Below the pieces are notes generated by a model. It saw nothing but the letters and a program-made list of their open reading frames with translations. It was not told the origin of the DNA and did no database searches. Both the position numbers and the translations under genes were made by a program. Below are positions 6,741 through 12,583 of a stretch of DNA of 13,303 nt, piece after piece. This DNA comes from an uncultured Collinsella sp. (lineage in GTDB: Bacteria; Actinomycetota; Coriobacteriia; Coriobacteriales; Coriobacteriaceae): positions 1 to 13,303 of the forward strand of contig CAAETD010000106.1 of NCBI GenBank assembly GCA_900758885.1, in the 5' to 3' direction. Each line of letters begins with the position of its first letter. Position 1 is the first letter of the stretch.

Positions 6741-8312
6741 CTAGCCAAGCTTCCTCAGATAATGGAAGCCGCTCGCGTCATCGCCGGTGAACGCCCCGTG
6801 CAGCTCGTCGATAATGTCGGCGGTAGAAGTCATCTGCTGGTACATGTCGGCGCTTGTGACCCAGACGTTGCCATTCTTCACGGCTTTGAACTGCGACAAT
6901 AGCGCGTTTTTGCCTACAAAGTCGTTCAAGGTGGCAACCGATTTGTCGATGGCGCCGTTGTAGACGATGATGTCGGCATCCTTCGCCGTCGCGTAGAAGC
7001 GCTCCATTTCGAGTGTTACTGACGAACCTGACGTCGACGCCGTCTGCGCGTCATCGAGCGCGTAGCTGCCGCCTGCAAGCTCGATCATCTGCGCCACGTA
7101 GTCGCCCGCCCGCCGCGTGACGGCGGCCCCGTTCGAGTTAATGTAGAAATACGCCACGGTTTTACCTGACGACGCGAGCCCCGACGTTTGCTCGACGCGG
7201 GCCTTCTGCTCGTTGAACAGGTGTGCGGCCTCGTCCTCCTTGTCGAACAGGACGCCGAAAAGCTTAATCCACTCGACGCGCCCGAGTGCTTCGGGCTCGC
7301 TCGACGACTGTTCGGTGAGCACGACGAGCCCGAGCTTCTGCAGCTTTTCCTTCACATCGGGCGTGTGGTTGATCATGGTGTTCTCGATGGCGAGCGTGCA
7401 GCCCGAGGCCGATATTCGCTCGTAGTCGGGCGCGCTGTACTTGCCGCCGTAGGCGATCGCCCCACATTCGAGCGCGCTTTTGAAGCCCGCGACCGAGCAA
7501 TCGTCAGCCTTCGTGCCCGACATTAAGATATTGTCGTTCGCATCGAGCGCGTCGACCAGACACATCGTCGCCGACGACACAAGGTACACCTTGTCGGCGG
7601 GGCGCCTTATGACCGCGATGTCGGAGCTCAACCCATCAGGTACCTTCGCATCCTGCGGCACCACGAGGAAGCGCTCCCCGTTCGAAACGCAGATAAGCCG
7701 CAAGCCGCCTTCGAACTCGTCGACAGCGAAGTGCTTGGCGTATTCTAGCTGAAGCGTCCCCGTCGGCTCCCAGCCGCAGCCCAAATCGGCGTTGTGGAAG
7801 TCGGCCGCGGCGCTTGAAGCCGTTCCCGCAGGGGAGTCGCCGCTTGCATCGTCGCCCGATTTCTCCTTCATGGTGGATGAATCGAAGTGGATCGTGTAGT
7901 CGATGGTGTGCGGCGTCGACATGGCGACGGTCTCGGCCGACACGGCCATGTCCTCGTCGAGCGTGACGGGTATCTCGAACGTGGAGTTGCCGCCGTCGTT
8001 TACGGGCGCGTAGTCCACGCCGTTGACGGTCATCTTGTCGTAGTTCGAACTCGACCAGGTGATGGTCGCGGTGTAGGTGTCGCCATCCTTCACAATTGTG
8101 GTGGGTGAGGCGATGCTTGCGCGCCCTGACCCGCCGGAAAGCGAGACGCTCACAGTGTATTCCTGAGAGCCTGCCGTGCCACCGGTCGCGTTCGGGCTCG
8201 CACTGCACCCCGCGAAAGGAAGCGCGAGCAGGGCGACGAGTACGCAGGCGATCGCGCGCGCCGTGATGCTGTGGCGCTTCCTGTTTTCCCCCTTGGGAAG
8301 AATCGACCGCAT
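6741..8312 (-). CDS. Two-domain substrate-binding lipoprotein of the ABC importer
   Basis: This 523-residue secreted protein is anchored by a lipobox LPFAGC (lipidated C36) after a basic N-terminus and hydrophobic core. Residues about 50-148 form a beta-rich domain with YTVSVSLSGGSGRASI, ITWSSSNYDKMTVNG and HTIDYTIHFDS. It resembles the small lipoprotein encoded just upstream and, more loosely, NEAT-type heme-binding domains. A low-complexity linker of S, G, A and D (about 152-171) follows. From about 175 to the end is a PF01497-type (FecB/BtuF) binding domain, including the helix EALGRVEWIKLFGVLFDKEDEA. It delivers ligand to the permease encoded next (4-base gap). It starts five bases after the upstream stop codon with only a weak ribosome-binding site, suggesting translational coupling. 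The ligand is unknown; heme, an iron complex, cobalt or a corrinoid are all possible. Confidence 0.87.
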   Translation of the reverse strand: MRSILPKGENRKRHSITARAIACVLVALLALPFAGCSASPNATGGTAGSQEYTVSVSLSGGSGRASIASPTTIVKDGDTYTATITWSSSNYDKMTVNGVDYAPVNDGGNSTFEIPVTLDEDMAVSAETVAMSTPHTIDYTIHFDSSTMKEKSGDDASGDSPAGTASSAAADFHNADLGCGWEPTGTLQLEYAKHFAVDEFEGGLRLICVSNGERFLVVPQDAKVPDGLSSDIAVIRRPADKVYLVSSATMCLVDALDANDNILMSGTKADDCSVAGFKSALECGAIAYGGKYSAPDYERISASGCTLAIENTMINHTPDVKEKLQKLGLVVLTEQSSSEPEALGRVEWIKLFGVLFDKEDEAAHLFNEQKARVEQTSGLASSGKTVAYFYINSNGAAVTRRAGDYVAQMIELAGGSYALDDAQTASTSGSSVTLEMERFYATAKDADIIVYNGAIDKSVATLNDFVGKNALLSQFKAVKNGNVWVTSADMYQQMTSTADIIDELHGAFTGDDASGFHYLRKLG

Positions 8313-8316
8313 GGCG

Positions 8317-8850
8317 TTACTTCAGTGCGTCGGCGCGCAGATCGACACCGGCGGATTCGAATACGAGCGTTCGGTCGTACCACCGCTCCCTTTTAATGCT
8401 CCACGCGGCGCAGGCGGTGTCCTTGTCGAGCGCTTCGACGGGCACGTCGTAGGTGTACTTGCCTTCCGCGTTTTCCACATAGGGGATGAAGTCGGCCTCG
8501 CTCGCGGCGGCAGCCTCGTCGCCCGTGCCCATGAAGAGCTTGCCGTAGCCCGTGCCGGAAAGTGTCATCACGCAGTGCATGGAGCCGTTTTCCACGATGA
8601 GCTGGGCGTCCACAATCCTGAACATGTTCGAGCTGGAATCTACGGTGATCGGATAGGTGCCGTCGGCCACCTTGTCGGCGGTGATGGGGGCAGCGCTTGC
8701 GCCCTCGGGCGCATCGGCCGCCTGTTCGGTCTTTTCCTGGGAATCGGCATCGCTTGCCTTTGCGCTGTCGATTGAATTTCCGCCGCAGCCGGCGAGCGAG
8801 AACGCGAAAAGCGCCGCCGACAGGGCGAAGGCGAGGGGTTTCTTCAACAT
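8317..8850 (-). CDS. Small lipoprotein, probable extracellular ligand-binding partner
   Basis: This 177-residue lipoprotein has a signal of MLKKPLAFALSAALFAFSLAGC type, lipidated at C22. Residues 25-60 are a low-complexity A/S/D/E spacer. About 62-168 form one beta-rich domain: DGTYPITVDSSSNMFRIVDA, MTLSGTGYGKLFMGTGDEA, GKYTYDVPVEALD, RERWYDRTLVFES. The order of elements mirrors the N-terminal domain of the binding protein downstream, and both have an aromatic-rich final strand. A NEAT-like heme or tetrapyrrole-binding fold is possible but not proven. AAGGA lies nine bases before the ATG at 8850. The longer frame upstream runs through the intergenic hairpins and is rejected. It may pass ligand to the binding protein. 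Confidence 0.8.
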   Translation of the reverse strand: MLKKPLAFALSAALFAFSLAGCGGNSIDSAKASDADSQEKTEQAADAPEGASAAPITADKVADGTYPITVDSSSNMFRIVDAQLIVENGSMHCVMTLSGTGYGKLFMGTGDEAAAASEADFIPYVENAEGKYTYDVPVEALDKDTACAAWSIKRERWYDRTLVFESAGVDLRADALK

Positions 8851-8876
8851 GGAGGGGTTCCTTTCAATCGCTTCGA

Positions 8877-8985
8877 CCGCCCGCGCCGTGCGGTGGGCGG
8901 GCGGGATGCGAATGCAACGGGCATGCGCCGTCAGTCGGGGAAGGCGCATGCCCGTTGCACGGGGACGCGACCGGCGCCCCCGTGC
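8877..8985. repeat. Cluster of three strong hairpins between cbiK and the lipoprotein gene
   Basis: Three inverted repeats occupy most of the 144-base gap. (1) GCACGGGG (8957-8964) pairs with CCCCGTGC (8978-8985). (2) TGCAACGGGCATGCGCC (8913-8929) pairs perfectly over 17 bp with 8943-8959, loop 13. (3) CCGCCCGC (8877-8884) pairs with GCGGGCGG (8897-8904). Hairpins 1 and 2 share bases 8957-8959. No T run follows on the transcribed (minus) strand, so they look less like a terminator than an mRNA-processing, stabilising or partial-attenuation element. Confidence 0.75.
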
Positions 8986-8994
8986 GCGGCGAGT

Positions 8995-9921
8995 TTACAG
9001 CTTGGCGATGGCGTCGTCCACGTGCGAGACGTAGATTTCGTCGACCGCGACGTTCTGTCCCAGACCCTGGAGCAGGCACGTCACTTCGAAGCCGGCGGCC
9101 ACGAACTTCGCAGCCCAGCTGTCGGGGTCGGTCTCGTCTGCCATGTCGTTGTTCGCGTGGTCGCCCGCGACCACCATGAACGGCGCGAGCACGGCCTTCT
9201 TGTAGCCTGCGGCGCTCGCGGCGGCGATAACATCCTCGCAGGTCGGTTCAGCCTCGACGGTGCCGACGAAGAACTGCGTCAAGCCCTCGTTCTTAAACAC
9301 TTCCTGCATCTTGGCATAGTCGGCGTTGGAATCGGCTTCGGTGCCGTGGCCCATGAGGCACAGCGCCGTCTTGCCGTCGTCGAAGGACGCCATGTTCTCC
9401 TTAATGGCTGCGGCCACCTTCTTGTAGTCGTCGTCGGAGGTGAGCAGCGGGTCGCCGAGCGAGATTTTGTCGAACTTGTCGGCGTACTTGTCGAGCTCGT
9501 CTTTCACGTCGGTGTATTCCAGGCCACCCATGAGATGCGTCGGCTGCACGACGATTTCCTTCACGCCGTCTTCCACGCAGCGGTCGAGCGCCTCGGTCAT
9601 GTTGTCGATCGTGATGCCGTCGCGCTTCTTCAGCTTATCGATGATGATCTGCGCGGTGAAGGCGCGGCGGATGTCGTAGTCCTGCCAGTACTTCTCGCGG
9701 ATAGCGTCTTCGATGGCGCCGATGGTGATGTGGCGCGAGTCGTTGTAGCTCGTGCCGAAGCTCGTGACGAGGATGACCGGCTTCACGGCCTTCTCCTTTT
9801 CACTCGATTTCTCGGAACTCGCGGAGGTGTTGGAGCAGCCCGCGAGCGCGACTCCGGCGAGCGCGACGGCTCCGGTTGCTGCGGCGCCCATGAAGCCGCG
9901 GCGTGACATCTGGTCGGACAT
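8995..9921 (-). CDS. cbiK: Exported CbiK-type sirohydrochlorin cobaltochelatase (Tat lipoprotein)
   Basis: This 308-residue protein belongs to the class II (CbiK) chelatases, which insert Co2+ into sirohydrochlorin to start the anaerobic B12 pathway. Chelatase features are ILVTSFGTSYNDSR (50-63), VVQPTHLMGG (124-133), CLMGHGTEADS (188-198), VEAEPT and AGDHANNDM (252-260). H192, E223 and H255 fit, by spacing, the metal-binding His-Glu-His triad known in CbiK and in the periplasmic Desulfovibrio CbiKP. Unusually, the N-terminus is a Tat signal, SRRGFMG (residues 6-12), followed by a lipobox LAGC with lipidated C29. The enzyme should therefore be folded first and then anchored outside the membrane. 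The ATG at 9921 has AAAGGA seven to eight bases upstream; the longer frame enters the leader. It is the first gene of a B12-riboswitch operon that continues into an ABC importer. Confidence 0.9.
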   Translation of the reverse strand: MSDQMSRRGFMGAAATGAVALAGVALAGCSNTSASSEKSSEKEKAVKPVILVTSFGTSYNDSRHITIGAIEDAIREKYWQDYDIRRAFTAQIIIDKLKKRDGITIDNMTEALDRCVEDGVKEIVVQPTHLMGGLEYTDVKDELDKYADKFDKISLGDPLLTSDDDYKKVAAAIKENMASFDDGKTALCLMGHGTEADSNADYAKMQEVFKNEGLTQFFVGTVEAEPTCEDVIAAASAAGYKKAVLAPFMVVAGDHANNDMADETDPDSWAAKFVAAGFEVTCLLQGLGQNVAVDEIYVSHVDDAIAKL

Positions 9922-9979
9922 GGTTTTTCCTTTCCTCGGTTTGCCGGTCCCCCGGCGACAGTTGCTTGTCGGCACAAGC

Positions 9980-10008
9980 GAAAGAAAAGCGCACCCCTCG
10001 GGGTTCAC
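9980..10008 (-). terminator. Terminator-like expression platform downstream of the riboswitch
   Basis: In the minus-strand RNA, ACCCC and GGGGU pair around a two-base GA turn (or ACCC/GGGU around a CGAG tetraloop). The stem is extended by GUG/CGC-type pairs with one A-G mismatch, then UUUUCUUU follows. A second hairpin, GCUUGU/ACAAGC (9979-9964), could compete with it. This is what a riboswitch that attenuates transcription needs between aptamer and gene. Confidence 0.55.
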
Positions 10009-10036
10009 AAGGAGCTAACGCCACGGCGATGCCGTG

Positions 10037-10179
10037 AGGAAAAGGCGAAGCAGTCTGGCTTGGGGCGCGAGGCGGTTTGCCCGCGCGTCCTATACAGTAA
10101 TGTCCCTTGCCCAGGATTCCCACCTGGTTCCCTCCGCAAGCCAGCGCGGGCTGTGCGGGCGCCGCGCCGGTCATTTCCT
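10037..10179 (-). ncRNA. Cobalamin riboswitch
   Basis: Read on the minus strand, the conserved aptamer pieces occur in order. They are GGGAACCAGGTGGGAATCC (10132-10114; compare the GGGAA-GTG-AATC core of known B12 elements), GGACATTACTGTA (10105-10093; the (C)AACTGT segment), and AAGCCAGACTGC (10061-10050; the AAGCC-GA-CTGCC 3' segment). The closing stem can be seen as AGGAAA (10179-10174) paired with TTTCCT (10042-10037), then GGCG with CGCC. The promoter lies 41 bases upstream and a terminator-like hairpin lies downstream. By established knowledge, binding of adenosyl- or another cobalamin should switch the cbiK/ABC operon off when B12 is plentiful. Exact edges and class are inferred. Confidence 0.85.
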
Positions 10180-10218
10180 TTTATCCGATTGTCATATGCT
10201 CGTTGCCGAATCTTTTAC

Positions 10219-10224
10219 TATGAT
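10219..10224 (+). promoter_or_regulatory. Possible rightward -10 box for the cbi operon, overlapping the leftward one
   Basis: TATGAT at 10219-10224 lies inside the near-palindrome ACTATGATAGT, whose complement is the -10 of the leftward promoter. No good -35 is found 16-18 bases upstream (TTGTCA at 10189-10194 is 24 bases away). The 150-base leader from here to cbiF is GC-rich and shows several weak hairpins. I see no second riboswitch in it. Confidence 0.3.
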
Positions 10225-10248
10225 AGTGGGCACTTGTGAACGTGTCAA
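10220..10248 (-). promoter_or_regulatory. Promoter of the riboswitch-cbiK-ABC operon
   Basis: On the minus strand a perfect TTGACA (10248-10243) is followed after 17 bases by TATCAT (10225-10220), five of six matches to TATAAT. Transcription would start near 10213, about 34 bases before the aptamer's closing stem. This is the strongest promoter in the window. Confidence 0.8.
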
Positions 10249-10379
10249 AGCCAGGGCGGGCGGCATTGCGCCACCTGCCTGCGTATTTGCGCCGATTGCC
10301 GCCGCAGGCGCCGTGTTTTGCCCGCTGCGCGAATGGCGGCGTAAACGGTTGCGATAAGAAACGGGAAGGGAAGGCTCGG

Positions 10380-11171
10380 ATGATTCATATCGTTGGCGCA
10401 GGCTCGGGCGCCGCCGACCTTATCACGCTGCGCGGGGCGCGCCTTCTGCGCGCGGCCGACGTGGTCGTTTGGGCGGGAAGCCTTGTGAACCCCGAGCTGC
10501 TCGCTGAGTGCAAGGAATCCTGTATCGTCTACGACAGCGCGCACATGACCTTGGAGGAGGTGCTCGACGTGATGTGCGCGGCAGATGCGCGGGGCGAGGA
10601 AGTGGTGCGCCTGCACACGGGCGACCCGTGCCTGTACGGCGCCATCCAAGAGCAGATGGACGCGCTCGACGCGCGCGGCGTGGACTACGAGGTGGTGCCC
10701 GGCGTGTCGAGCTTTTGCGGTGCCGCGGCGGCGCTTCGCCAGGAATACACGCTGCCGGGAATCAGCCAGTCGGTCGTGATCACGCGGCTTTCCGGACGTA
10801 CCCCCATGCCCGCGGGCGAGGGCATGCGCACCATGGCGGAAAGCGGCTCGACTATGGTCATCTTCCTGAGCTCGGGTATGCTCGCCGAGCTTTCCGCCGA
10901 GCTTTTGGCCGCGGGCCGCAGCTCCGACGAGCCGGCGGCGCTCGTGTACAAGGCGACCTGGCCTGAGGAGCGCGTGGTGCGATGCACAGTGGGCACGCTC
11001 GCCGACGCGGGCGCGCGAGAGGGCATCGACCGCACGGCGCTCGTGGTGGTGGGCCGCGTGCTCGGAGCTCGCGGCGGGCTTTCGCACAACGGCGCGCAAA
11101 CGGAGTCGTACGAGCGCAGCAAGCTTTACGACCCTTCGTTTGCCACGGGGTATCGGAAGGCGAGCAGCTAG
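10380..11171 (+). CDS. cbiF: Cobalt-precorrin-4 C11-methyltransferase
   Basis: This 263-residue cytoplasmic SAM-dependent enzyme methylates C11 of cobalt-precorrin-4 in the anaerobic B12 pathway (CobM in the aerobic one). The N-terminal glycine-rich loop is VGAGSGAADLITLRGARLL (residues 5-23); most relatives have GPGDPDLI there, so GSGAADLI is a small variation. Further typical pieces are VVWAGSLVNPELL, RLHTGDPCLYGAIQEQM (the tetrapyrrole methylase GDP motif), YEVVPGVSSFCGAAAAL and YKATWPEERVVRCTVGTL. Length fits the family. The ATG at 10380 has GGAAGG six bases upstream, and homology starts at residue 1; the longer frame upstream is leader. It is the first gene of the rightward operon, with cbiD starting two bases after its stop. 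Confidence 0.93.
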   Translation: MIHIVGAGSGAADLITLRGARLLRAADVVVWAGSLVNPELLAECKESCIVYDSAHMTLEEVLDVMCAADARGEEVVRLHTGDPCLYGAIQEQMDALDARGVDYEVVPGVSSFCGAAAALRQEYTLPGISQSVVITRLSGRTPMPAGEGMRTMAESGSTMVIFLSSGMLAELSAELLAAGRSSDEPAALVYKATWPEERVVRCTVGTLADAGAREGIDRTALVVVGRVLGARGGLSHNGAQTESYERSKLYDPSFATGYRKASS

Positions 11172-11172
11172 C

Positions 11173-12357
11173 GTGGCCTTCGAGCACTACATATATACCG
11201 GGACGACCCGCCTGCGCTGCGGCTACACCACGGGGAGCTGCGCCGCGCTCGCGGCGAAGGCAGCCTGCGAGATGCTCTTGTCACGAAAGCCCGTCGGCCT
11301 CGTGTCGATCGTCACCCCCGGCGGGCTGCCCGTCGAGGCGAACGTGATCGACGCATGCATCGGCGAGGGGTGCGCCCAGTGCGCCGTGCGAAAGGACGCA
11401 GGCGACGATGCCGATGTGACCGACGGCGTGCTCGTGTACGCGCGCGTGGAACATGCGGGGTCGGGCACGGGTGCTGCGGGCGGCAAGGACGTGCCCGCGC
11501 GCGAATCGGAAGTTTCCGTCGATGGCGGCGTGGGCGTGGGGCGCGTGACGTTGCCCGGGCTCGAGCAGCCGGTTGGGGCGGCCGCCATCAACGCGACGCC
11601 GCGCGCGATGATCACTTCGGCGGTGCGCGAGGTGTGCGCCGCGCACGGCTTTTCTGGAAATATTGCTGTGACGATTTCGGTACCCGAGGGTGTTGCCCTT
11701 GCCGAAAAGACCTTTAACCCGCACCTGGGGATTAAGGACGGCATCTCCATCCTGGGCACGACGGGCATCGTCGAGCCGCGCAGCCTCGCTGCCTTGCGCG
11801 ACAGCATCGAGCTCGAGATCCGGCAGCATGCGGCTATGGGGCGGCGCGGAGTCGTGCTCACGCCCGGCAACTACGGCGCGCAGTTCATCTCGGGGCATTT
11901 TCATCTAAACGGTGCGCCGGTGGTCTTCATCTCCAACTTTGTGGGCGATGCGATTGATTGCTGCGTTCGCGAGGGATTTACCAATGTCCTTCTTGTGGGA
12001 CACATCGGCAAGTTGGTGAAGGTCGCGGGCGGCATCATGGACACCCATTCGCGTACCGCCGACTGCCGCGCGGAGATTCTGGCCGCCCACGCGGCCTTCG
12101 CCGGCGCGGGCGCGAAGACCGTTCGCGAGATCATGTCGTCGGTCACGACCACGGCGGCGCTCGAGGTAATCGAGGCCGCCGGCGTGGGGGACGCTGCGCG
12201 CGCCTCGCTCGCTGCGGCAATCGAGGACAGGTTGCGCCGCCGCGCGGCGGGCGCATGCGACATCGCCGCGGTCGTGTTCGACGCCGAGCGCCGCGAGCTT
12301 TTCCGCACGTCGGGCGCCGATGCAGTTATCGGGGAATTGGGGGCGACGTATGAGTAA
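11173..12357 (+). CDS. cbiD: Cobalt-precorrin-5B C1-methyltransferase
   Basis: This enzyme of about 394 residues methylates C1 of the ring after CbiG has opened the lactone. Diagnostic motifs are RCGYTTGSCAALAAKAA (about residues 15-31), TPGNYGAQF, and the C-terminal block GHIGKLVKVAGGIMDTHSRTAD (about 276-297). The start is taken as GTG at 11173, one base after the cbiF stop, because similarity begins within a few residues. An in-frame TTG at 11140 would overlap cbiF. A purine-rich GGAAGG at 11155-11160 is rather far away, so coupling to cbiF is likely. A glycine/alanine-rich stretch (SGTGAAGGKDV, about 98-108) looks like a small insertion in a surface loop. Its last eight bases overlap the start of the next frame (ATGAGTAA). 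Confidence 0.93.
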   Translation: MAFEHYIYTGTTRLRCGYTTGSCAALAAKAACEMLLSRKPVGLVSIVTPGGLPVEANVIDACIGEGCAQCAVRKDAGDDADVTDGVLVYARVEHAGSGTGAAGGKDVPARESEVSVDGGVGVGRVTLPGLEQPVGAAAINATPRAMITSAVREVCAAHGFSGNIAVTISVPEGVALAEKTFNPHLGIKDGISILGTTGIVEPRSLAALRDSIELEIRQHAAMGRRGVVLTPGNYGAQFISGHFHLNGAPVVFISNFVGDAIDCCVREGFTNVLLVGHIGKLVKVAGGIMDTHSRTADCRAEILAAHAAFAGAGAKTVREIMSSVTTTAALEVIEAAGVGDAARASLAAAIEDRLRRRAAGACDIAAVVFDAERRELFRTSGADAVIGELGATYE

Positions 12358-12583
12358 AGGCGTTCTGTACGGGGTGCGCCGCGCAATCGGCTGGCCGGGG
12401 ACGAAGGTGGTCATGAAGGCGCGCCGCTCGCTTGCGGACACGAAGCGCATCCTTCGCGAGGAGGGCGCCTTAGACGGTGCCGAGCTCGTAGAGGACTGTG
12501 GGCTTCCGGGCGAGCGCGTGTACCGCTCGCCCGACGATGTGCCCGATCGGGGCAGCTACTTCTCGACGATGGTGGTGCGCTAG
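12350..12583 (+). CDS. cbiL: Internally deleted CbiL (precorrin-2 C20-methyltransferase) remnant, open frame
   Basis: This 77-residue open frame overlaps the cbiD stop by eight bases. Residues 1-9, MSKGVLYGV, match the usual start of CbiL, which normally continues GVGPGDPELLT as the SAM-binding loop. Here it jumps to RRAIGWPGT, and then KVVMKARRSLADTKRILREE through ERVYRSPDDVPDRGSYFSTMVVR reads like the normal CbiL C-terminus. About 150-160 residues, including the whole SAM site and most of the ring-binding fold, are missing compared with the usual length of about 230. The frame is still open and keeps its spacing to both neighbours, so it may be translated, but it cannot be an active C20 methyltransferase. 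A true in-frame deletion and an assembly collapse are both possible. I use the symbol only for ancestry. Confidence 0.75.
   Translation: MSKGVLYGVRRAIGWPGTKVVMKARRSLADTKRILREEGALDGAELVEDCGLPGERVYRSPDDVPDRGSYFSTMVVR

Noticed and set aside
8893..9906. 337-codon rightward open frame opposite cbiK
   Set aside because: It begins inside the intergenic hairpins and mirrors cbiK, whose chelatase motifs are unmistakable.
10249..10379. Second riboswitch in the leader of cbiF
   Set aside because: Only weak GC-rich hairpins are present; none of the conserved B12 aptamer segments can be found on the plus strand.
10245..11099. 284-codon leftward open frame opposite cbiF
   Set aside because: Composition is rich in His, Arg and Ala with no domain, typical of the antisense frame of a GC-rich gene.
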